Part shown: positions 43,944-51,969 of the stretch, in pieces | How positions within the stretch are numbered: position 1 is the first letter of the stretch | Layout of the letters: the number at the start of each line of letters is the position of its first letter | DNA from: Gammaproteobacteria bacterium | GTDB taxonomy: Bacteria > Pseudomonadota > Gammaproteobacteria > Pseudomonadales > Azotimanducaceae | Assembly (NCBI GenBank): GCA_030425195.1 | Contig: JAUIAV010000003.1 | Span: 124,001 to 188,000, forward strand | Length of the DNA: 64,000 bases | Direction of reading: 5' to 3' | Notes under the pieces: generated by a model | What the model was told of the DNA's origin: nothing | Databases searched by the model: none | The model's input: only the letters and a program-made list of their open reading frames with translations | Program-made: the position numbers and the translations under genes

Positions 43944-43955
43944 CTATCCGGATAG
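43944..43955. promoter_or_regulatory. 12-bp palindrome upstream of the dinB cassette
   Basis: CTATCCGGATAG is a perfect palindrome about 100 bases before the small Cys protein gene. No LexA box (CTGT-N8-ACAG) is visible in this region. It may be an operator for the cassette, but the evidence is position and symmetry only. Confidence 0.35.
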
Positions 43956-44057
43956 GTGTAGCTTCGGCCCTGTCCCAAAGCGGTCTCTAAGAACCAGCGG
44001 GGAAGTACCTGATAATCCGCCTCTTTTTCGGGCGCCAGGTTCAGAAAGGGAAGGGCC

Positions 44058-44330
44058 ATGTACATTGGGGATTACCGCGCGGTATCCATCCATCACCCGG
44101 CATCCTGCTGCCGTTCGGCGGCGGCGCTGGACGGCAAACGATTTCTATCCAACAACGCACCCAAGCTGCCTCTGGCTAACTGCACCTCGCCGGGGCTCTG
44201 TCAGTGCGAGTACCGCACGCTCAACGACCGCCGGGAGGACTTCCGGCCGAAACCGGCACCGGGGCGGGCCGGTATCCGCCATCTGGCCGCCAGGCTGTTC
44301 GGCGGCCGCAGAGGCACGGACATCGCCTGA
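44058..44330 (+). CDS. Small Cys-containing protein of unknown function, dinB neighbour
   Basis: 90 residues. It starts MYIGDYRAVSIHHPASCCRSAAALDGKRFL and continues with KLPLANCTSPGLCQCEYRTLNDRREDFR. Cys17/18, Cys42, Cys48 and Cys50 could bind a metal; the order YRAVSI, CC, DGKRFL, KLPL, CxxxxxCxC, NDRR recurs in small unannotated gammaproteobacterial proteins as I recall them. GGAAGGG lies a few bases before the ATG. It is 6 bases upstream of dinB, on the same strand, so probably co-expressed. Confidence 0.78.
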   Translation: MYIGDYRAVSIHHPASCCRSAAALDGKRFLSNNAPKLPLANCTSPGLCQCEYRTLNDRREDFRPKPAPGRAGIRHLAARLFGGRRGTDIA

Positions 44331-44336
44331 GCCCTG

Positions 44337-45578
44337 GTGCCGTTCGTGAACGGACGCTGGCCCCGGATCATTGCACACGCGGACATGGATGCCTTCTACG
44401 CCTCCGTGGAGCAGCTGGACAATACCGATCTCATCGGCAAGCCCGTGCTGGTGGGTCCCCGCAGCCGCCGTGGTGTGGTGCTGACTGCCAGCTATGAAGC
44501 CCGCCCTTTCCACGTCGGCAGCGCCATGCCCATGGCGGAAGCGCTGCGCCGATGTCCTCACGCGGTGGTGGTGCCGCCCCGGTTCGAACGCTACACCGGG
44601 CTTTCACAGAAAATCATGCAGGTTTTCAAAGACTTCTCGCCACAAGTAGAAGCCATATCGCTGGATGAAGCCTTCCTCGACATGACCGGCGCCGAGCATC
44701 TGTTCGGATCGCCGCAGCGCATGGGGGAACAGATCCGATCCGCCGTGCTCCAGGCCACCGGCCTGCACGTGTCCGTCGGGCTCGCGGCCAGCAAGTATGT
44801 GGCCAAGGTGGCGTCGGGCGTGTGCAAGCCGGATGGTCTCCTGGTGGTGGAACCGGACAACACCGAGGCCTGGCTCGCCCCCCTGCCCGTCGCCAGGCTC
44901 TGGGGTGCCGGCCCTAAAACGCAGGCGAAGCTGAACCGGCTCGGCTATACGACCATCGGCGATATCGCCCGGGCGGATCCCGCGGTTCTGAGCAGCCAGC
45001 TCGGCAGCACGGGAGCCCATTTTCATGCGCTCGCGCACGGCCGCGATCCACGCCGGGTCGAGGGTGCGCGCCGGAGCCGCAGCATGGGTTCCGAGCGGAC
45101 TCTGAACGAAGACGTGGTCGAGCGGGCAGACATCGCCCGTCATCTGCAGCGGTCGGCGGATCGGATCGCCCGGCGTCTGCGCAGGAAGGAGATTCTCGCC
45201 GGCGGCGTGCGCGTGCGCCTGAAGACCACCGATTTCCGGCTCATCTCACGGCAATGCTCGCTGGCCGCACCCACGGATGTAGCCCGGACCCTCTTCGAGG
45301 CCGGCGTCGGTCTCCTGGATCGTTTCGAGGAACCCGGTCCCTTCCGGCTGGTGGGCCTGACCGCTTTCGATCTGAGAAAAGGCACGGCGTCCGGCCAGGG
45401 CGATCTGTTCACCGATGGCAGGGACCGGCGCCTGGAGGCCACCCTGGATGCGCTGTCCGCACGCTTCGGTGACAATGTGGTGCGCCGGGCCAGGGATCTC
45501 GGCAGGGATACGGTGCTGGACAGCGCCCCGGACCGGGATACTCTGGATCCCGGGGAGGAGGATCATGTCGACGCCTGA
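44337..45578 (+). CDS. dinB: DNA polymerase IV (Y-family)
   Basis: 413 residues. Y-family catalytic acids are present: Asp16 in HADMDAFYASVEQ and Asp110/Glu111 in SLDEAFLDMTG. The helix-hairpin-helix region (LWGAGPKTQAKLNRLGYTTIGDIA) and the little-finger domain (GSERTLNEDVVERADI, GVRVRLKTTDFRLISRQ) follow. It performs error-prone bypass of damaged DNA. The C-terminal tail (QGDLFTDGRD...) is not the canonical beta-clamp peptide QLxLxF, but QGDLF is a fair clamp-binding candidate. GTG at 44337 is used; a GTG 12 bases later is possible. Confidence 0.95.
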   Translation: MPFVNGRWPRIIAHADMDAFYASVEQLDNTDLIGKPVLVGPRSRRGVVLTASYEARPFHVGSAMPMAEALRRCPHAVVVPPRFERYTGLSQKIMQVFKDFSPQVEAISLDEAFLDMTGAEHLFGSPQRMGEQIRSAVLQATGLHVSVGLAASKYVAKVASGVCKPDGLLVVEPDNTEAWLAPLPVARLWGAGPKTQAKLNRLGYTTIGDIARADPAVLSSQLGSTGAHFHALAHGRDPRRVEGARRSRSMGSERTLNEDVVERADIARHLQRSADRIARRLRRKEILAGGVRVRLKTTDFRLISRQCSLAAPTDVARTLFEAGVGLLDRFEEPGPFRLVGLTAFDLRKGTASGQGDLFTDGRDRRLEATLDALSARFGDNVVRRARDLGRDTVLDSAPDRDTLDPGEEDHVDA

Positions 45579-45993
45579 ATTGAGCTGCTGGAACTGCGGG
45601 GCCGATCTCGCCGGCGTGCCGCGCCCGGTCAGCCGCCACGAGCAATGCCCCGAATGCTTCGAAGCCCTGCACTGCTGCCGGCTGTGCCGGCACTATCGGG
45701 TGGACGTCACCGGTCAGTGCGACGAGGATCGGGCCGATCCACCGGTGATCAAGGAGAATGCCAATTTCTGTGACTGGTTCCGACCCGCGGCCGGCGCCTT
45801 CAGTGGCGATCGCGCCAGCCGGGCGGATGCGGCCAGGGACAGGTTGCAGGCTCTGTTCGGTTCACAAGCCGATGCGGAACCTTCAGACAGCGGAACGGAT
45901 GCAGCCCCGCTGAAAGCGCCTGAGCCCACGAAACCGGCAACGCCTGAGGAAGAAGCCCGGACCCGGCTGGACGACCTGTTCGGCAGGGAATGA
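45565..45993 (+). CDS. Small zinc-ribbon-like protein coupled to dinB
   Basis: 142 residues. The start overlaps the end of dinB by 14 bases, with GGGGAGGAGG just upstream. The N-terminal half is rich in Cys: C8-x2-C11, C28-x2-C31, C37, C38, C41, C52 and C69, consistent with two zinc sites. The C-terminal half is charged and Pro/Ala-rich, with RLQALFG and a matching RLDDLFGRE at the end, perhaps short linear binding motifs. I know similar proteins only as uncharacterised. Coupling suggests a role beside the polymerase. Confidence 0.85.
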   Translation: MSTPELSCWNCGADLAGVPRPVSRHEQCPECFEALHCCRLCRHYRVDVTGQCDEDRADPPVIKENANFCDWFRPAAGAFSGDRASRADAARDRLQALFGSQADAEPSDSGTDAAPLKAPEPTKPATPEEEARTRLDDLFGRE

Positions 45994-46233
45994 GTCGCAC
46001 GTTTCCTTCCGGGTTCGTGAAGCCTTTCAAGCAATCCGCTCGCCGATCTGGTACAGTCCGCTCTGATTCAGGAACCCCGTTCCCGATTACTTCGAGCCTC
46101 ACATCTCGCCTGTTCATCGGCAATCGCTTCTAGATCAAACCCAAACCGGCAGCACGGTTGCGGCCGGTCATCACGTACGCGCTTTTTGATTTCGGGAAAT
46201 TGCGCCGATTTGGCCTCAACGGCCGGAGATTTA

Positions 46234-46494
46234 ATGAAAGTATATGTAGGAAATCTGCCCTGGAGCGTCACCGACGTGGAACTCCAGGATCTGTTCACCC
46301 CCTTTGGCAGTGTGGAATCCGCTCAGGTCGTCATGGACCGTGACAGCGGTCGTTCCCGCGGGTTCGGCTTCGTCGAAATGGCAACGGAACACGCTCAGGC
46401 AGCCATTGCCAAGCTCAATGGACACTCGGTGGCATCACGGGAACTTCGTGTGAACGAAGCCCAATCCAAGCCCCGCAGTTCCGCCAGGTACTGA
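46234..46494 (+). CDS. RNA-recognition-motif (RRM) RNA-binding protein
   Basis: 86 residues, a single RRM. RNP2 is VYVGNL (3-8) and RNP1 is RGFGFVEM (42-49). The start at 46234 is chosen because the RRM begins at once and CGGAGA lies 5 bases upstream. The 240-bp gap before it has no gene; near the ribosome site, TTGGCC (46210-46215) can pair with GGCCGG (46221-46226). Such small RRM proteins in bacteria are often cold-induced and act as RNA chaperones; cold control here is only suggested by the long leader. Confidence 0.94.
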   Translation: MKVYVGNLPWSVTDVELQDLFTPFGSVESAQVVMDRDSGRSRGFGFVEMATEHAQAAIAKLNGHSVASRELRVNEAQSKPRSSARY

Positions 46495-46569
46495 ACCTGT
46501 CCTGCGTGACGGGCTCGCCTGCGGGCCCGCTCACACCGCACTTCGAATCCCCCCCAAGGAAGCAGACAA

Positions 46570-46716
46570 ATGACTCTCCAAGCACTCAGAGTATCGAAGC
46601 CGATACCGGTAACTGACCGGGAACGGAAGCCGCGAACAGACAGGCGGCAGTCCGTTGAACGTTTTCCGGAAACCCGGGAACGCCTCATGCGGCACAGGCG
46701 TCACACGCCCGAGTAA
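46570..46716 (+). CDS. Possible 48-residue basic protein
   Basis: Reads MTLQALRVSKPIPVTDRERK and continues as a strongly basic, Arg-rich peptide with RTDRRQSVER and RLMRHRRHTPE. AAGGA stands 10 bases before the ATG, in the 317-bp stretch between the RRM gene and the DJ-1 family gene that otherwise holds nothing recognisable. It could be a nucleic-acid-binding small protein co-expressed with the RRM gene. No homologue is known to me, so confidence is low. Confidence 0.4.
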   Translation: MTLQALRVSKPIPVTDRERKPRTDRRQSVERFPETRERLMRHRRHTPE

Positions 46717-46811
46717 GCTGCAGACCGGGCCGACCGTCACCAGAACCACCCCCAGGAGCGGCACCGCCGGCGCCAGCCGGCTGCCTGTGTCTGCGTCATC
46801 TGATTTGCCTC

Positions 46812-47444
46812 TCAGCCGCCGATGGCCGCCGCATCGGCCTGGTTCAGATAGGCCTTGAAAGGATCATCATCCGCATCCCGGTGCCACTGATACTCGGTGA
46901 ACCGGGCCGCGGTTTCCGCCGTCTCCGTGCCGAAGAGCCGTTCGATGACGGCGAGCGCCATGTCCGTGCCGGCAGAGACACCGGATGACGTGACGTAGCG
47001 GCCCGCATCCACCCAGCGCGCCGCTTCCCGCCACTCGACCGCGTCGCTCTGGCTGCTGGCAAGCGAGAAGAACATCTTATTGGACGTCGCCGGCAGACCG
47101 TCGAGCAGCCCTGCCCTGGCGAGGATGGCCGAACCCGAGCAGACACTCATGGTGATTTCCGACAGCGGCGCCCGCGCCTTGAGGAAGTCGAGCAGAGCAT
47201 CGTTTTCCAGCTCCGCCAGGGTGCCGATGCCACCGGGCAGCAGGATGAGGTCGAGCTCCGGCGCGTCCGAGAAGTCGTACTCGGCCAGCGTGCTCGGCCC
47301 GCCGGAAGACCGCACAGGCCCCTTCTGCTCGGCGATCACCACGATGTCCACCTGTTCCCCCAGCACACCGAACATCTCCAGCGGCCCGTAGGCATCCAGC
47401 AGTTCGAAGTCGTTGTAGAGAATCGCACCCAGTCTTTTCTTCAT
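46812..47444 (-). CDS. DJ-1/PfpI family protein
   Basis: 210 residues. The class I glutamine amidotransferase-like fold is clear: RLGAILYNDFELLDAYGPLEMFGVLG, LILLPGGIGTLAELEND and the nucleophile elbow SVCSGSAILARAGLLDGLPATSNKMF with its Cys. The ending VTSSGVSAGTDMALAVIERLFG is typical of the family branch found alone or attached to AraC regulators. Possible roles are deglycase, isonitrile hydratase or stress protection; sequence does not decide. It lies 26 bases downstream of the Gfo/Idh/MocA gene on the same strand. Confidence 0.93.
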   Translation of the reverse strand: MKKRLGAILYNDFELLDAYGPLEMFGVLGEQVDIVVIAEQKGPVRSSGGPSTLAEYDFSDAPELDLILLPGGIGTLAELENDALLDFLKARAPLSEITMSVCSGSAILARAGLLDGLPATSNKMFFSLASSQSDAVEWREAARWVDAGRYVTSSGVSAGTDMALAVIERLFGTETAETAARFTEYQWHRDADDDPFKAYLNQADAAAIGG

Positions 47445-47470
47445 TCCTGCCTCTAACCTCGATCAGTTGT

Positions 47471-48544
47471 TCATAGCGGGATCATGCCCGAAGTGGGGTC
47501 TCCGGCGCTCTGATAGCAGGCAGCGACGATCCGGTGCGCGCGCAGCGCGTCCTCGAAGGACGGGCTTGCAGGCCGGCCACCGACGACGGCTTCCAGAAAG
47601 CGGCGGTCGCCCAGTCCTGCGAGGCTGCGCAGATCCTCGTCCGCGGGATTGAGACCCTCGAGTGCCATGAAACGGTTCAGAACCTCGTCGTGGGAAATGG
47701 TCACGGCCTCCTCCCCTGCCACTTCCATGGTGATGGCGCCGAAATAGTCACTCTCCGTCGTGAACCGCGCCCGTTCGAAGAAGACCTCCAGGGAGCGGCT
47801 CGACTGCCGGGCAGGCATGTCATGCCAGATGCTGGCCAGCGAGGTGCTGTGTCCACCTTCGTGGAGAAAGCGCACGTGGGCCACATCCTCGATGCCGGGA
47901 TGGCCCGAGGTTTCCCGGGTATGGCACTGCACGGAGACCACCTCACCGAACAGGCGGCGGAACAGATCCAGGTCGTGTATGGAGTGCTCGAGCAGGGTCC
48001 CGCTTCCGGCCCGTTCCGGGTCCGCGCGCCAGCTCGAGCCATAGTGGTCGCCGATGGGAAAGCACTGATCGTCACGCATGTGGGCCGAAAGCAGCGTGCC
48101 CCAGTCTCCGGACATGAGATCGGCCAGAACCCGGTAGACGGGGCTGAAGTGCAGCACCAGCCCCACCTGGTGAACGACACCGGCCTCACCGACCTGCTCG
48201 GTCATCTCTCTGGCATCCTCGAGACTGACAGCCAGGGGTTTCTCACAGAATACATGCCGTCCGGCAGCGGCGGCATCGAGGACCAGCGGTCTGTGCGCCG
48301 CCGTCTCCGTGCAGACATAGACCACGTCGCAGGCATCCAGCACGACCTGTGCATCGGCAGTCACCAGCTCGCAGCCGCCGATCGCGGCAAAGTTGTGCGC
48401 CCGATTGACATCGAGATCGCAGACCGCGTGGTAGCGCAGGTCGATGCCCTGTCCGTGCTGGATGCGGGTGATGGCATCGCGCAGATTTCGCGCGTGAAAT
48501 TTCGCAATGTGGCCACAGCCGATGAGGCCGATCCTCACGGTCAT
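47471..48544 (-). CDS. Gfo/Idh/MocA family oxidoreductase
   Basis: 357 residues from the ATG at 48544. The N-terminal NAD(P)-binding motif is VRIGLIGCGHIAKFHARNLRD, followed by VYVCTETAAHRPLVLDAAAAGRHVFCEKPLAVSLEDAREM with the conserved EKP. The C-terminal domain has GSGTLLEHSIHDLDLFRRLFG, carrying the catalytic His region. It would oxidise or reduce a sugar or cyclitol. It is co-directional with the SMP-30-like lipoprotein gene 16 bases upstream, a combination that hints at sugar acid or lactone metabolism. Confidence 0.94.
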   Translation of the reverse strand: MTVRIGLIGCGHIAKFHARNLRDAITRIQHGQGIDLRYHAVCDLDVNRAHNFAAIGGCELVTADAQVVLDACDVVYVCTETAAHRPLVLDAAAAGRHVFCEKPLAVSLEDAREMTEQVGEAGVVHQVGLVLHFSPVYRVLADLMSGDWGTLLSAHMRDDQCFPIGDHYGSSWRADPERAGSGTLLEHSIHDLDLFRRLFGEVVSVQCHTRETSGHPGIEDVAHVRFLHEGGHSTSLASIWHDMPARQSSRSLEVFFERARFTTESDYFGAITMEVAGEEAVTISHDEVLNRFMALEGLNPADEDLRSLAGLGDRRFLEAVVGGRPASPSFEDALRAHRIVAACYQSAGDPTSGMIPL

Positions 48545-48560
48545 GTCTCCATCCTTTCGT

Positions 48561-49631
48561 TCAGCGATCCAGCGGCAGGCTGGCGATCCGATCACCCGCG
48601 AAGGTCCCGAGATAGAGCCGCCCGTCCATCTCCAGGGCCACGGTGGCCGCACCCATCGGGGCACCTTCGTGCTCGATGATCGTACGGGCACTGAGGGTAT
48701 CCGGATCCAGTGACACAATTCTGAACGCAAAGGCGCAGGAGCCCGACTCGAGTCCCTGGCAGGCCGTGGTGTCCGTCAGCCCCGCCGTGTGCGTGGCCAC
48801 CAGCAGGCGCCCGTCGTCGGCCCAGGTGCTGTTGTCCGGATTGCCGCCCTCGTAGACGGCGGTCACCGAGCCGCTCTCCAGATCGAGCCGGCGTACCTCA
48901 CCGGCCAGATACATGTTGATGTAGAGCGCCCGACCGTCCCCGGACAGGGAGATTCCGTTCGGGAAAGGTCCTGCACTGCCCGGTACCACGGACCAGCCCG
49001 CATCCCGCGTCCATTCGTAGACGTGTCCGGTGTCGCTGCCGAGCAGCGCGCCTTTCAGGATGGACAGAATCTGGCTGTCCCGGGGGTACATCTGGGTCAC
49101 GTAGAAGCCGCCGTCCGGGCGGGCGGACACGTCGTTGAACGCGGCCTGATCCGGCCCGTCAGCGCAGCCCCGCCAGTGAAGCTCGACGGCCCCATCCGCC
49201 TCCTCCAGCGAGAAGAACTCCACCGATTCCCGGCCGCCATGATTGACCACCAGGAGCATCCAGGCGCCATCGGTCCGCTGGACCAGGTCGATCCCGTGCG
49301 GCGAAAAGCGGTCGGTGTCCGGCGGCGGACAGTCCGGCGCGCCCCAGTCCCGGCGATCGGTCACCGGTCCCGACGGAAAGAGCACGCGAATGGCGCCTCC
49401 CGGCTCGTAATGCGCGAGATCGCCGGGCTCGGACCCATCCATCTGGCCCATCTGGCTCACCAGCAGCGCGCCGCCGCCCGGTACGACGGCCAGATCTTCC
49501 GGATTGTGAAAGCGGCAGTCGGGCGTCATGCCGGCGCCCGCCTCACAGCCGGCAATCGGCGGCAGCCCGCCGCCGCAGCCACTGACAAGCGGCAGCACGC
49601 CCAGCAGGGCCCACTGGAATCCTGACCGCAT
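48561..49631 (-). CDS. SMP-30/gluconolactonase-like beta-propeller lipoprotein
   Basis: 356 residues from the ATG at 49631. The lipoprotein signal is MRSGFQWALLGVLPLVSGC. The frame stays open far upstream, but that part is antisense to the quinoprotein gene and is not a real extension. The mature protein reads as a propeller (NPEDLAVVPGGGALLVSQMG, SPHGIDLVQRTDGAWMLLVVNHGG, FNDVSARPDGGFYVTQMYP, GPFPNGISLSGDGRALYINMYLAGEVRRLDL), resembling paraoxonase/SMP-30 lactonases. It diverges from the quinoprotein gene, so a periplasmic alcohol-to-lactone route is possible. Confidence 0.88.
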   Translation of the reverse strand: MRSGFQWALLGVLPLVSGCGGGLPPIAGCEAGAGMTPDCRFHNPEDLAVVPGGGALLVSQMGQMDGSEPGDLAHYEPGGAIRVLFPSGPVTDRRDWGAPDCPPPDTDRFSPHGIDLVQRTDGAWMLLVVNHGGRESVEFFSLEEADGAVELHWRGCADGPDQAAFNDVSARPDGGFYVTQMYPRDSQILSILKGALLGSDTGHVYEWTRDAGWSVVPGSAGPFPNGISLSGDGRALYINMYLAGEVRRLDLESGSVTAVYEGGNPDNSTWADDGRLLVATHTAGLTDTTACQGLESGSCAFAFRIVSLDPDTLSARTIIEHEGAPMGAATVALEMDGRLYLGTFAGDRIASLPLDR

Positions 49632-49715
49632 GATGCCTCTCCCAAATTGAATCGACCCGACGAAGCACTCAGAATGCCCGGAGACCCCAGATGAAACAAC
49701 AACCGGACAGCCTCC

Positions 49716-51338
49716 ATGTCGCTTAAACCGTTCGTGCACGCAGCCCTCCTGCTCCCTGCCGTGCTCCTTTCCCTGACCATCTCCGGCATCGGTCGGGCGG
49801 CCTGTCCGGGTGCGGGGAGCCTCGAGGGACTGACTTCCGCCGGCTGGGGGATCGATGCGCAGAACCGCCGCTATCAGCCCCGGGCGGCGATCAACGCGTC
49901 GAACGTGGCGGATCTGGAACTCGCCTGGGCATTCGGCCTGGAGGACAGCAAATCCCCGCACTCCTATCCGCTGGTGACCGATGACACGGTCTTCATCGGC
50001 TCGGAGTCGGGCAACCTTCATGCGCTGGACCGGGAATCCGGCTGCAGCCGCTGGGTGTTCAGCGCCGACGGCGACATCCGCACGGCCATCGTGCACGGAA
50101 ACGTCGAGATCGACGGCGAAGAGCGGACCCTGCTTTTCTTCGGCACCTTCGGTGCCCGGGCCTACGCGGTGGATGCGGCCACGGGAAAGCTCGTCTGGGA
50201 AAAACTCATGGACGGGCACCGGTTCAGCACGCTCACCGGCACACCCGTTTTTCAGGATGGGCGTCTCTATGTGCCGGTCTCCGCCTACGAGGTGATCGCC
50301 GCCATCGCGCCCGTGTACGGCTGCTGCAGCTTCCGGGGCTCGGTGGCCGCGCTCGACGCGGCCACGGGAACAGAGATCTGGCGACGGTACACCATCGAGG
50401 AGGAAGCCCGGGTCACCGACACACGATGGCTGTTCATCGACGAGAAAGGTCCTTCCGGAGCACCCGTCTGGCAGGCACCCGCCATCGACCGGAAGCGGGG
50501 ACTGCTCTACTTCGCCACTGGCGAAAACTACAGCGATCCGCCCACGGACACGTCGGATGCCGTGTTCGCCGTGAATCTGGAAGACGGCACGGTCAGCTGG
50601 CACCACCAGTTCACCGAGGGTGACGCCTGGAACGCCGCCTGCGGTGCGAGCTGGCTGGACGGCAACTGCCCCGAATCCGATGGTCCCGACTACGACTTCG
50701 GCGCGCCTCCGATCCTGGCAACCACACCCTACGGCCGGGACCTGCTCTATGCCGGCCAGAAATCCGGCATGGTGTATGCCATGGATCCAGAAACCGGAGA
50801 GCTGGTCTGGGAGCAGCGCGTCGGCCGGGGCGGCAAGCTCGGCGGGATTCACTGGGGCATGGCCGTCAACGAGGGGCTCGGCCTTCTCTATGTGCCGGTC
50901 AGCGACCGGGGTGGTGCCGGCCGCCACGAAGGCGATCGCGCGGCGGCACGCGGGCTGCACGCCCTGAGCCTGCAGGACGGCACCCTGCGCTGGTCCACGG
51001 CCGAACCCGGCAGCTGTGAGGGCCGGGAAGGCTGCTTTCCCGGAATCTCGGCGGCCATTCTCGCCACAGAAGACCTGGTGATCGCGGGCGGGCTGGACGG
51101 CGCCCTGAACGCCTACGCCGCGGACAGCGGCGAGCGTCTCTGGTCTTTCGACACCTGGCGCACCTTCACGGCTGTGAACGAACTGGAAACCGAAGGCGGA
51201 CCGCTGGACGTGCACGGCCCGCTCATCGTCGACGACATGCTGTTCATCACCTCCGGCTATCAGAGTTTCGGGCAGAAAGGCGGCAACGCGTTTCTCGCCT
51301 TCCGACTGCCCCGTTCCGCACCGCTGGGCGGGGATTGA
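49716..51338 (+). CDS. Exported quinoprotein, polyvinyl-alcohol-dehydrogenase-like
   Basis: 540 residues with a signal peptide (ALLLPAVLLSLTISGIGRAA). The propeller carries PQQ-type blades (GWGIDAQNRRYQPRAAI, SGNLHALDRESGCSRWVF, ATGKLVWEK, ATGTEIWRR, PETGELVWEQRVG, SGERLWSFDTWR). A vicinal Cys203-Cys204 pair sits in VYGCCSFRGSVAALDAATG, the position and text seen in PVA dehydrogenases. The segment DAWNAACGASWLDGNCPESDGPDYDFGAPP also fits that branch. No cytochrome c domain is present. It would oxidise a secondary alcohol polymer or similar substrate in the periplasm. Confidence 0.9.
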   Translation: MSLKPFVHAALLLPAVLLSLTISGIGRAACPGAGSLEGLTSAGWGIDAQNRRYQPRAAINASNVADLELAWAFGLEDSKSPHSYPLVTDDTVFIGSESGNLHALDRESGCSRWVFSADGDIRTAIVHGNVEIDGEERTLLFFGTFGARAYAVDAATGKLVWEKLMDGHRFSTLTGTPVFQDGRLYVPVSAYEVIAAIAPVYGCCSFRGSVAALDAATGTEIWRRYTIEEEARVTDTRWLFIDEKGPSGAPVWQAPAIDRKRGLLYFATGENYSDPPTDTSDAVFAVNLEDGTVSWHHQFTEGDAWNAACGASWLDGNCPESDGPDYDFGAPPILATTPYGRDLLYAGQKSGMVYAMDPETGELVWEQRVGRGGKLGGIHWGMAVNEGLGLLYVPVSDRGGAGRHEGDRAAARGLHALSLQDGTLRWSTAEPGSCEGREGCFPGISAAILATEDLVIAGGLDGALNAYAADSGERLWSFDTWRTFTAVNELETEGGPLDVHGPLIVDDMLFITSGYQSFGQKGGNAFLAFRLPRSAPLGGD

Positions 51339-51372
51339 GCACCAGGAGAAACAGAAGGCGGAAGGAGGCACC

Positions 51373-51969
51373 ATGAGCACGGAAGACCCGGCACCCGCCG
51401 CCGCCCTGCTCCATCCACCGCGCCCCGCGCTGAAAGTCGGCGATTTCAGTGAAGCCGTTGCCCACTATGTGGAGTGGCTGGGATTCACCCTGGACTGGGA
51501 GTGGCGGGAAGCGCCCGGAGAACCCGCCATCGGTTTCCTTTCACGCGACCGCTTCACCTTCATGATCAACGAGCACCGGGATGCCCTCGGGCCCGCTGCG
51601 ATCCATCTGGACGTGCAGAACCTGGACGCCCTGGTCGAGGAATGGGACGGCCGGCGTCCTGGTGCCGCCGTGATCCGCAGCGTCCCGCCTTATGAGTTCC
51701 CGGAGGCCGTCATAGAAGACCCCTGGGGCAACCGGCTCCACTTCGAAGGAAAACTCGAATCGGAGGAAGCAGCGAGGCGGCGGACGGTGGCCGACGCCAT
51801 GCGGCGCCACGTCGAATCCGAGCTCGAGGCCGGACGGCCGCTGCCTGCGCCGGAAGACCTCCGGCGGACGGTCGGGCCGCCGCTGGGCGTTGCCATCGAG
51901 GTGCTGAACGAATATCCGGAGTACGCCGCGCCGTTCAGAGCACGCCGGGACGAGGGGCGTGAGCCATGA
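51373..51969 (+). CDS. Glyoxalase/bleomycin-resistance superfamily protein
   Basis: 198 residues. The N-terminal ~125 residues form a vicinal-oxygen-chelate domain: PALKVGDFSEAVAHYVEWLGFTLDWEWREAPGEPAIGFLSRDRF, AAIHLDVQNLDALVEEW and EAVIEDPWGNRLHFEG. A helical C-terminal tail of about 70 residues, not part of the fold, contains RRHVESELEAGRPLPAPEDLRR. The stop overlaps the start of the AAA ATPase gene (ATGA). The pairing is unusual; the tail may contact the ATPase. The substrate is unknown. Confidence 0.88.
   Translation: MSTEDPAPAAALLHPPRPALKVGDFSEAVAHYVEWLGFTLDWEWREAPGEPAIGFLSRDRFTFMINEHRDALGPAAIHLDVQNLDALVEEWDGRRPGAAVIRSVPPYEFPEAVIEDPWGNRLHFEGKLESEEAARRRTVADAMRRHVESELEAGRPLPAPEDLRRTVGPPLGVAIEVLNEYPEYAAPFRARRDEGREP

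Noticed and set aside
46540-46556. TTCGAATCC, resembling a tRNA T-loop
   Set aside because: No acceptor, D or anticodon stems could be drawn around it.
49632-51380. Upstream extension of the SMP-30-like gene to 939 residues
   Set aside because: The added part is antisense to the quinoprotein gene; the ATG at 49631 gives a clean lipoprotein signal instead.
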